Shown: positions 1-5,444 of the stretch, in pieces | Layout: each line of letters begins with the position of its first letter | How positions within the stretch are numbered: the stretch's first letter is position 1 | Notes under the pieces: generated by a model | The model's database searches: none | What the model saw: only the letters and a program-made list of their open reading frames with translations | Told to the model about the DNA's origin: nothing | DNA from: Deltaproteobacteria bacterium | GTDB lineage: Bacteria; Desulfobacterota; Desulfobacteria; Desulfobacterales; JAUVVS01 | NCBI GenBank assembly: GCA_030604545.1 | Contig: JAUVVS010000089.1 | Coordinates: 1 to 7,560 of the forward strand | Direction of reading: 5' to 3' | DNA: 7,560 nt | Made by a program: the position numbers and the translations under genes

Positions 1-782
1 CAATCATTTTGTTCTACGGCTTTATTGAAAATATCAAAGCTTTTGAGCAAGATTCTCCTATTTACCCCGGTGAAAAACATACCTATCAGCTTAGATGGAA
101 TTTCAAACCGGCCGGAGAAGCCGTTCTTGAAGTGCTTCCCATAGAAACCATCAATGGTGTTAAATCATATCATTTTGTTCTTACAACTAAATCTAATTCA
201 TTTATAGATTTGTTTTATAAAGTCCGCGACAGGATAGATGCCTATTCAGACTTAGATATGACCCACTCAATTCTGTATCAAAAAAAACAGAAGGAAGGAA
301 AAACCAAAAGAAATATTGTTGTGAATTTCGATTGGGGCAAAAAAGAGGCTCAATATTCAAATTTTAAAAAAAAGAGGAAATCTATTTCCATATTACCTGG
401 ATCATTTGATCCGTTATCTGTGTTTTATTATTCTCGTTTTCTTGATCTGAAAGATATAAAAGAAATCAAGAGGCCGGTAACTGACGGGAAAAAATGTGTA
501 ATAGGAATTGCCAAAGTCATTAAAAGGGAAAAAATCAAATTGAAAAACGGAACGTATGACACCTATCTGCTGGAACCCGATCTGAAGCATCTTCGCGGTG
601 TATTTGAAAAAAGCAAAAATGCTAAAATTAAATTATGGGTAACAGCAGATAAATCACGGATTCCCGTTAAAATAAAGAGCAAAGTGATTATTGGAAGCTT
701 TATAGGAGAGCTTATTTCAGCTAAAGGTATTACGGGTTCAGAGGTTCAGGGTCACCAAAAATCTGAAGCGTTGATTTTTTAA
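1..782 (+). CDS. DUF3108-domain exported protein, 5' end missing
   Basis: The reading frame is open to the left edge of the window, so the gene is 5'-truncated here. The first possible in-window start is a TTG at position 9, which is unlikely to be the real start. The first visible residues (I-I-L-F-Y-G-F-I, then a short linker) look like the tail of a signal peptide, suggesting an envelope protein. The body resembles the DUF3108 family: an early PGEKHTYQLRW segment, a central L-P-G-S-F-D-P-L-S-V-F-Y motif around residues 131-142 counted from the TTG, and a late K-I-K-L-W-V-T-A-D strand, in a beta-rich basic protein. The biochemical role of DUF3108 proteins is not established, and none is assigned. 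The stop is TAA at 780-782. A Shine-Dalgarno-like GGAGAAGG at 791-798 precedes an ATG that opens only six codons before a TGA, possibly the relic of a former downstream gene. The base composition looks more AT-rich than the 2521-6611 cluster. Confidence 0.7.
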   Translation, partial: IILFYGFIENIKAFEQDSPIYPGEKHTYQLRWNFKPAGEAVLEVLPIETINGVKSYHFVLTTKSNSFIDLFYKVRDRIDAYSDLDMTHSILYQKKQKEGKTKRNIVVNFDWGKKEAQYSNFKKKRKSISILPGSFDPLSVFYYSRFLDLKDIKEIKRPVTDGKKCVIGIAKVIKREKIKLKNGTYDTYLLEPDLKHLRGVFEKSKNAKIKLWVTADKSRIPVKIKSKVIIGSFIGELISAKGITGSEVQGHQKSEALIF

Positions 783-814
783 TTCTGACTGGAGAAGGCA
801 TGAGAATAAATCGA

Positions 815-1558
815 TTATGAAGAAAGTCCTTTTAACAGTACAGCAGTATTTTGACCTAAGACGTCATGGTTGTAGCCTCCCTCAAGGAGCGCAAAGCAAC
901 CACCTCCACAGGCACGGGAAGCTTCTCGTACCATGGAACCAATGGTTATATAGTCTTCAGTAGTAAGAAGGCCTCCCCAGTCCTCTATGTGGTAATCGAA
1001 GCCGGCCGAGATACCGATCAAATCAACTTGAACCCCTGACAAAATTTGTTCAACCTCCTGAATGTATTCCTCTCGTGTCCGTGTGGACGGATTATGGATT
1101 TCTACCCAGTCTTTATCCCCCAAGATGTTTACCGTTCCGTCCCCGAAATGTAGATCGATATCCAGCACAAGGGCCTGTTTTATAAGCTTCTCCTTATGCA
1201 TGGCAAGAAGTGCCACAACCATGTTGTTAAAGTAGCAGAAGCCCCATGCGCTGTTGGCCGAAGCGTGGTGTCCGGGTGGGCGTATTAAACCAAAGGCAGG
1301 CTCACTAAGTCCCATACGGGCGGTCTGAATAGCGCCTCCTGCGGCCAGGGAAGCAATAGTATAAAGACCGCTTGCTCGGATATGATTGATGTGATCCAGT
1401 GTATGAGCGGCGGCGATATCGGCTTCTGATGCGGGTTCGGCTGTAACGATATCAACTTCAGGCTTAATCACCTCTACTATTGCCTCCATACGTCCCTCTG
1501 AAGACGCAGGATCAGAGGTATAAACCTGAAAAAAATCTTCGTGAAAGATAACCTTCAT
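815..1558 (-). CDS. Histone deacetylase-family Zn hydrolase (HDAC/acetylpolyamine amidohydrolase superfamily)
   Basis: This 247-residue protein belongs to the arginase/deacetylase-fold family that removes acyl groups from lysine-like or polyamine amines with a catalytic zinc. The family motifs are present in order: RPPGHHA with the His97-His98 pair, GFCYFNN at 107-112, DIDLHFGDGT at 133-142, SAGFD ending at Asp188, and LEGGYN with Tyr229. By family analogy Asp135, His137 and Asp188 are the zinc ligands and Tyr229 stabilises the transition state, so the enzyme looks catalytically intact. It is short compared with the usual 300-340 residues, as in some compact prokaryotic members, and Phe138 replaces the second His of the common DxHH version. 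There is no signal peptide, so it should be cytoplasmic. It lies 55 bases downstream of the ABM gene and is probably cotranscribed with it. The ATG at 1556-1558 has only a weak ribosome-binding site, consistent with translation in an operon. The substrate (acetyl-lysine, acetylpolyamine or other) is unknown. Confidence 0.9.
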   Translation of the reverse strand: MKVIFHEDFFQVYTSDPASSEGRMEAIVEVIKPEVDIVTAEPASEADIAAAHTLDHINHIRASGLYTIASLAAGGAIQTARMGLSEPAFGLIRPPGHHASANSAWGFCYFNNMVVALLAMHKEKLIKQALVLDIDLHFGDGTVNILGDKDWVEIHNPSTRTREEYIQEVEQILSGVQVDLIGISAGFDYHIEDWGGLLTTEDYITIGSMVREASRACGGGCFALLEGGYNHDVLGQNTAVLLKGLSS

Positions 1559-1613
1559 GATTTTCTATCTTTACCAGAAAGCAGAACCAGTTTGGAAGCT
1601 GTACTTTGCGAGG

Positions 1614-1910
1614 CTATTCTGTAAATCCATAATGAAAGATTTCGTAGTCGGTTTTTCCTCCAAGCAAAGAATCTATTTTATCCTGGATTTCCTTTCTTTC
1701 CTGACTTGACAACCATTTTTTCCAGTCATCAGAGGAATTCCATGAACTGATGACTAAGAATTCTTCGGGTTTTTCAAGGTTTCTTAATGTTTCACCGGAA
1801 ATATAGCCATCTTGGCTTGTAGCATGAGCTCTCATTTGCCTGACAAGGGGTATCATATCTTTTGCTTTTTCTTCGGGCACTCTCCGTTTAATTAAAATTT
1901 TTACAGCCAT
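1614..1910 (-). CDS. ABM-domain (antibiotic biosynthesis monooxygenase-like) small protein
   Basis: This 98-residue protein has the layout of the dimeric alpha/beta-barrel ABM superfamily: a first strand (VKILIKRRV), a long helix with a conserved-looking PLVRQMR turn, a G-Y-I-S-G-E strand, an E-F-L-V-I-S-S-W-N strand around residues 49-57, then W-x-x-W in the next helix and a final Y-E-I-F strand. Members include cofactor-free monooxygenases, heme-degrading proteins and many uncharacterised stress or quinol-related proteins, so the activity here is not assigned. The start is secure: the sequence upstream of the ATG reads AAAAGGAGGACAAA, a near-perfect Shine-Dalgarno at ideal spacing. It is the first gene of a leftward unit with the deacetylase-family gene. 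A promoter of good consensus is seen about 110-135 bases upstream, at 2017-2045. Confidence 0.8.
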   Translation of the reverse strand: MAVKILIKRRVPEEKAKDMIPLVRQMRAHATSQDGYISGETLRNLEKPEEFLVISSWNSSDDWKKWLSSQERKEIQDKIDSLLGGKTDYEIFHYGFTE

Positions 1911-2016
1911 TTTGTCCTCCTTTTATTTTAAATTCCTATTTTTGTATCAAAGACTGAATCGTTAGCTTTTATAATTAGAACCATCAATCCACATCCTTGG
2001 GACCTGGATTTTTAGT

Positions 2017-2045
2017 ATTATTCAATACCTCATATGTTCTGTCAA
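2017..2045 (-). promoter_or_regulatory. Sigma70-type promoter for the leftward ABM-deacetylase unit
   Basis: On the minus strand a perfect -35 box TTGACA (2045-2040) is followed by a 17-base spacer and AATAAT (2022-2017), one mismatch from the -10 consensus. The predicted transcript starts near 2010 and has a leader of about 100 bases before the ABM start. The -10 region lies inside TATTATTCAATA (plus strand 2016-2027), the same 12 bases found at 2465-2476 over the -10 box of the divergent ArsR-rhodanese gene, suggesting possible shared regulation. Confidence 0.6.
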
Positions 2046-2068
2046 GATATTTTGCAGGTAATTAGTAC

Positions 2069-2096
2069 TTGACCGAAAACTCCGGTTTTCGGTTAA
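2069..2096. repeat. Strong hairpin in the divergent intergenic region
   Basis: A 9-bp perfect inverted repeat, ACCGAAAAC (2072-2080) and GTTTTCGGT (2085-2093), encloses the tetranucleotide TCCG. With a G.U pair and two further A-T pairs outside, the stem reaches 12 bp over 2069-2096. There is no T-run after it on either strand, so it is not a classical rho-independent terminator. It lies upstream of both divergent promoters. It may be part of a dispersed intergenic repeat or a protein-binding site. Confidence 0.55.
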
Positions 2097-2440
2097 AACT
2101 CTAAATCCGAATTTCGAAACACGAAACAATGACAGAAATCAAAAATGTTCCAATGACAAAAACGTTGAATTTTAATGGGTTTGTTTCCATCATTTTGCCA
2201 TTTTGTGTATTGCATCTACGATTCTTAACCTTTTGAATCAAGATAGAAAGAGCAATGATTACCGGTGTACTCTATCTCTTATATGTAGACTTATCGTATG
2301 GCATTCCAAAGGCTTTCGGATCTTATGGAATTTTCATATTAAATTGAAAAAGAGAAGCGGGTGCATATCCATTATTGTGCACTCCGAATCCTGCATATAA
2401 TTATCGGTTTTATGCATCTTTTTAACTTTGGTTGTTTTTT
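2097..2440. other. AT-rich intergenic stretch, no supported gene
   Basis: No gene can be supported in these roughly 340 bases. An open frame of 65 codons at 2203-2400 begins with TTG, has no Shine-Dalgarno and encodes a sequence with no recognisable domain. The first part (about 2100-2160) carries the short direct repeat AATGACA (2128-2134 and 2152-2158) within a GAAA/CAAA-rich purine-biased tract. This resembles non-coding repetitive spacer DNA seen between genes in some environmental deltaproteobacteria (resemblance from memory, not checked). The remainder shows nothing distinct until the promoter at 2442. Confidence 0.45.
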
Positions 2441-2441
2441 C

Positions 2442-2470
2442 TTGACAAAGAAAAAATTCTGTTCTATTAT
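2442..2470 (+). promoter_or_regulatory. Sigma70 promoter of the ArsR-rhodanese gene
   Basis: A perfect -35 box TTGACA (2442-2447), a 17-base spacer and TATTAT (2465-2470) form a strong housekeeping promoter. Transcription would start near 2477, leaving a leader of about 44 bases. The translation start at 2521 is fixed by GAGGAG at 2509-2514, six bases before the ATG. The -10 box is embedded in the palindrome at 2466-2491, the geometry expected for autorepression. Confidence 0.8.
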
Positions 2471-2491
2471 TCAATAAATAAATTGAATAAT
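2466..2491. promoter_or_regulatory. Candidate ArsR-family operator (26-bp perfect inverted repeat)
   Basis: ATTATTCAAT (2466-2475) and ATTGAATAAT (2482-2491) are perfect 10-bp inverted arms around AAATAA. The site overlaps the -10 box and the predicted transcription start of the ArsR-rhodanese gene, so bound repressor would block RNA polymerase. AT-rich palindromes with TCAA/TTGA-type half-sites overlapping the promoter are typical of ArsR/SmtB repressors. That the gene's own product binds here is inferred from position and family behaviour. The left arm recurs at 2017-2026 over the divergent promoter. Confidence 0.65.
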
Positions 2492-2520
2492 TAATTTATA
2501 AAATACTTGAGGAGAATGAA

Positions 2521-3198
2521 ATGAAAAATCCAAACCGAGCTTTTAAAGATGCGATTTATGAGCAGTTTGCACGAATTGGAAAGGCCGTTTCCAGTCCTAA
2601 ACGATTGGAACTTCTAGATATTCTTTGCCAGGGACCAAGAACGGTTGAGGTTTTGGCGAAAGAATTAAGCCTGACGGTTGCCAATGCCTCTCAACATCTG
2701 CAGATTCTGCGAACAGCCCGTCTGGTAGAGACCGAGAAAGAGGGATTGTTTGTCATATATCGACTTGCCGATCAGGCAGTCTGCGAATTCTTTCTCGCTA
2801 TGAGGGTGCTTGCTGAGAGCCGATTGGCCGAGGTTGAGCAGATCAAGCGTCAGTTTCTGGAGGGAAGAGAGGGAATGGAACCCGTGAATCGAGAAGCGCT
2901 CCTGGAACTGGTTCGGGAAGGAGCTGTGACCGTTTTGGATGTTCGTCCAGCAGAGGAATACAATGCCGGACACATTGCCGGAGCCATTTCTTTACCGCTT
3001 AAGGAATTAGAGCGACATTTTTCCGATCTGCCCCGCGACCAGGAAATCGTTGCTTACTGTCGTGGACCCTATTGCGTTCTTTCCATTCAAGCCGTTGAGA
3101 TGCTTCGCGCGAAGGGTTTTAAGGCCGTGCGCATTGAAGAGGGAATCCAGGATTTTCGAGCAATGGGGTTTCCTATCGTTGTAAACGAAGAGGTCTAA
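2521..3198 (+). CDS. ArsR/SmtB-family transcriptional regulator fused to a rhodanese domain
   Basis: This 225-residue cytoplasmic protein has two domains. Residues 10-110 are a winged-helix ArsR domain: SSPKRLELLDIL, the recognition-helix region ELSLTVANASQHLQIL (about 48-63), and a wing near ETEKEGLFVIYRL. Residues 120-222 are a single rhodanese domain: VLDVRPAEEYNAGHIAGAI (138-156), then the active-site loop C180-R-G-P-Y-C185. No classical metal-binding CxC or ELCVCDL motif is seen. The other cysteines are Cys36 in the helix before the HTH and Cys88 in the helix after the wing. They do not align cleanly with the persulfide-sensing pair of SqrR/BigR proteins, so thiol sensing may involve the rhodanese loop instead. 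The gene is first in the cluster, autoregulation is likely through the operator over its promoter, and 95 bases separate it from the seleno-DsbD fusion. The same C-x4-C spacing reappears as U-x4-U in the next gene, pointing to a shared ligand or sulfur/selenium species. Confidence 0.9.
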   Translation: MKNPNRAFKDAIYEQFARIGKAVSSPKRLELLDILCQGPRTVEVLAKELSLTVANASQHLQILRTARLVETEKEGLFVIYRLADQAVCEFFLAMRVLAESRLAEVEQIKRQFLEGREGMEPVNREALLELVREGAVTVLDVRPAEEYNAGHIAGAISLPLKELERHFSDLPRDQEIVAYCRGPYCVLSIQAVEMLRAKGFKAVRIEEGIQDFRAMGFPIVVNEEV

Positions 3199-3241
3199 TT
3201 CCTGCAGAGGATTACGGCGGAATTGGAGGAATGTTATTAAT

Positions 3242-3266
3242 AAGTCAAAAATAGTCTATTCGACTT
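3242..3266. repeat. Imperfect palindrome upstream of the seleno-DsbD fusion
   Basis: AAGTC (3242-3246) pairs with GACTT (3262-3266), and inside them AATAG (3250-3254) pairs with CTATT (3256-3260) around a single T. The element ends 27 bases before the ATG at 3294. It could be an operator or an mRNA hairpin. It is not followed by a T-run, and no convincing promoter is seen in this 95-base gap, so the downstream genes are probably read through from 2442. Confidence 0.35.
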
Positions 3267-3293
3267 TCTGAACCAAAATAGGAAGTACCGTCG

Positions 3294-5030
3294 ATGAAAG
3301 ATACAAAAAAAGCTCTATTCGCACTGGTAGCCGCAGCTATCACCATTGGCTACCTTTGGCAAACGAACCGTGTCGTCACCCCGAAGGAGGCTACTTGGAA
3401 TGATGTGCTGACCGAGGCCAGGCTGGGCAACTATCGGATTATTAGCACGGATGAATTATTGGAGCGGTACGAAAAAGATCCCGATAAGATGCTTCTCGTG
3501 GACACACGGCAAGAGTGGGAATATCGAACAGGCCATATTAAAAAAGCCCAAAATTTCCCCCTTGAACCAACCTGGTTGTCTCGCTGGCGCAATAAGGAAG
3601 CTCTCGAGGCATTTCTGGGACCAGATAAGGAACGCTTTATTGTGTTTTACTGAGCAGGTTTGGCTTGAGTCCGCAGCGACTCGGCGGCCCGGGTGGCCGT
3701 AAAACTTGGTTATAAAAACGTCTACCGTGTTCCCTTGGGTTATCCGGAATGGCATGCAAAAGGTCTGCCCATGGACACCTCCCCAGCCGGACTTGCTGAG
3801 ATGGCCCCGCAATCCGACACATCAAAGCCTATTCAGGGCTGGGCTATAATTTGGACGCTTCTGGGCATCTTTGCCGGCGGCATCGCCCTTAACCTAACAC
3901 CGTGCGTTTATCCTCTGATCCCGATCACGGTTTCTTATTTTGGCGGCAAAACTGGTCAGAATCAGGGAAAATTGTTGATTCACGGTGTTTGCTACATCGG
4001 CGGTTTATCAGTCACCAATTCCCTGCTGGGCGTAACTGCCGCCCTTACCGGGAGTTTAATGGGGGCTATGCTACAAAGCCCTGTTGTGCTGGGCGCGGTT
4101 GCGGCTATTTTGGTATTTTTTGCAACCAGCCTCCTCGGGTTTTGGGAATTGCGACTGCCATATTGGCTGACCCAGGCAACCTCAAAATCATACTCCGGCT
4201 ATTTCGGCAGTCTTTTCATGGGTATTACACTTGGCGTCGTTGCCGCGCCTTGCATCGGACCGTTTGTACTGGGATTGCTCACCTGGGTGGCCGGCATGGG
4301 CAATCCATGGCTGGGTTTTTTAATCTTTTTTACTTTGAGCATCGGTCTGGGTCTGCCACTTTTCTTTCTAGCCATGTTCTCAGGGAAATTGGATATGCTG
4401 CCGCGATCCGGCGAATGGATGGTCTGGATTAGCAAACTCATGGGCTGGGTATTGGTGGGTATGGCCGCCTATTTCATACGACCGCTTTTGCCTCAAACCG
4501 CAGGAATTTTAGTGCTTTCCGCTGTAGCCCTGGCGGCCGGTCTGCACCTGTGTTGGATCGACCGCACCCGGGCCGCATTTCGGGCCTTTGATTGGATGAA
4601 GACCGGCACTGGCATTATTGGACTAGTGGTAGCTACTTACATGATTGGTTCATTAATCATGCAGGGACCTGGAATTCAATGGCATGCATATTCGGATCAG
4701 CTGTTATCCGAAGCAGTTGAGAAACAAAAACCGGTAATTATTGATTTTTCCGCCACATGGTGTGCTCCCTGCAGGGAACTGGATGAGGTCACTTTCCACG
4801 ACCGTGAAGTTGTCAAACAGGCAGGGCAGGACTTTATTATGATCAAGCTGGATCTCACACGCAAAGGCAATCCGGATAGCGAGCGCCTTTTACAAAAATA
4901 TGACGTCAAAGGCGTTCCGACGGTTGTGTTTTTGGATCGGCAGGGAAAAGAACGCCGCGATCTGCGTCTGGTGGATTTCCTGCCTCCCGACCAATTTTTA
5001 GTCCGAATGGCAGAAAATAAAAAAATGTAG
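3294..5030 (+). CDS. Selenoprotein: rhodanese (Sec-x4-Sec) - DsbD membrane core - thioredoxin fusion
   Basis: The frame runs 578 residues if TGA at 3651-3653 and 3666-3668 are read as selenocysteine. Frame, homology and length continue without a break across both codons. Residues 5-22 form an N-terminal membrane anchor. Residues 50-157 form a rhodanese domain (LLVDTRQEWEYRTGHI at 67-82) with the loop Sec120-A-G-L-A-Sec125. About eight membrane segments (184-456) carry the DsbD signatures TPCVYP (Cys204) and APCIGP (Cys320). A C-terminal thioredoxin domain has WCAPC (Cys490, Cys493) and GVPTVVF with the cis-proline. In DsbD, electrons from cytoplasmic thioredoxin cross the membrane via the two core cysteines to periplasmic domains. 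Here the usual N-terminal DsbD-alpha is replaced by the seleno-rhodanese, so that domain and the thioredoxin should face the periplasm. An AGGA at about 3281-3284 serves as a modest ribosome-binding site. A standard annotation would split the gene at the TGAs. A double nonsense mutation is the alternative but would have to strike both redox positions only. Confidence 0.88.
3665..3684 (+). promoter_or_regulatory. SECIS-like hairpin for the first TGA (Sec120)
   Basis: GAGTC (3667-3671) and GACTC (3678-3682) form a 5-bp stem, extended by two U.G pairs, around the loop CGCAGC. The loop's second base is G, 19 bases after the TGA at 3651-3653. Bacterial SECIS elements are short hairpins just downstream of the UGA with a G among the first loop bases, so this fits. 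It contains the second TGA itself, so the two elements must be used in succession. Confidence 0.5.
3685..3699 (+). promoter_or_regulatory. SECIS-like hairpin for the second TGA (Sec125)
   Basis: CGGCC (3685-3689) and GGCCG (3695-3699) form a 5-bp GC stem with the loop CGGGU, extendable by a G.U pair. The first loop G (3691) is 22 bases after the TGA at 3666-3668. The G/U-containing apical loop and the distance are compatible with bacterial SECIS elements. The assignment is by eye, without folding energies. Confidence 0.55.
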
Positions 5031-5071
5031 AAGACGGCAAGCAATTATTTTATTTTAGAAAGGAGGAATTC

Positions 5072-5386
5072 ATGTTGAAGGTCAGATTTTTCATTAACCT
5101 CCCCAATGGGAAGCCGTGAAAACACTTTAAGAAAATGATGCCCAGGCTGGGTGAAAGATATAAAATTGATATTGAAACCATTGAAAAACCAAAAGACGAA
5201 TACTTGACCGACGAATATTTTGAACTCGATCTGCCGGTGGCTCCGGCCGTTATGGTGGGTGATGAAATCCTCGTTGAAAGTACCGATGTTTCAGAAGACA
5301 AGCTTGAGGACGCGATCTGCCGCCATCTGGGACTTGCCGGACCGCCAAAGAAGAAATCAATTTTTAGCAGGATTACCGGAAAATAA
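5072..5386 (+). CDS. Small thioredoxin/glutaredoxin-fold selenoprotein
   Basis: This 104-residue protein has Sec16 encoded by TGA at 5117-5119. The start is fixed by AAAGGAGG at 5059-5066, five bases before the ATG. No comparable site precedes the internal ATGs at 5135 and 5138, and starting there would delete the first strand and the active site. The predicted fold is thioredoxin-like: strand KVRFFIN, loop LPNGKP-Sec16, helix KHFKKMMPRLGERY, strand KIDIETIEK, helix, then LPVAPAVMVGDEILVES with the V-A-P cis-proline typical of redox-active members, a terminal helix and a basic tail. The active site is U-x-x-F, so it has one selenol and no resolving partner at the usual C-x-x-C place. Cys84 in the last helix (AICRHLGL) is the only cysteine. 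No signal peptide is present, so it is probably cytoplasmic. It sits 41 bases after the seleno-DsbD fusion and 58 before the polyferredoxin, in the same unit. A second, broken copy lies at 6583. Confidence 0.87.
5141..5152 (+). promoter_or_regulatory. SECIS-like hairpin for Sec16
   Basis: CCCA (5141-5144) pairs with TGGG (5148-5151) around GGC, with a flanking G.U pair. It can also be drawn as CCC/GGG around AGGCU. The first loop G (5145) is 25 bases after the TGA. The same hairpin at exactly the same distance is kept in the second copy (6652-6662, CCCAGGTTGGG), where only the loop differs. This supports a role in decoding, though the encoded PRLG residues are conserved as well. Confidence 0.6.
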
Positions 5387-5444
5387 CCAAAGCTCATATC
5401 ACAAGAAGTGCTTGGGCGATTTTCAACAAGTTGAGAAGTGAATT

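Noticed and set aside
791..820. GGAGAAGG followed by ATG and six codons downstream of the DUF3108 gene
   Set aside because: It is too short to be a gene; reading through its TGA gives only a few more codons before TAA, with no SECIS-like or homologous sequence. It may be the relic of a lost gene start.
2203..2400. 65-codon open frame in the spacer
   Set aside because: It has a TTG start, no ribosome-binding site, no recognisable domain and an erratic composition; it is more likely chance in AT-rich non-coding DNA.
3231..3254. Seven-codon ORF after GGAGG, possible leader peptide
   Set aside because: The Shine-Dalgarno is too close to the ATG, the peptide has no regulatory codon run, and no attenuator-like terminator follows.
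3294..5030. Reading the region as a broken (pseudogene) rhodanese plus a separate DsbD gene starting at GTG 3693
   Set aside because: There is no frameshift, both TGA codons hit only the two redox-cysteine positions, no Shine-Dalgarno precedes 3693, and a start there would cut the rhodanese domain in half. SECIS-like hairpins follow.
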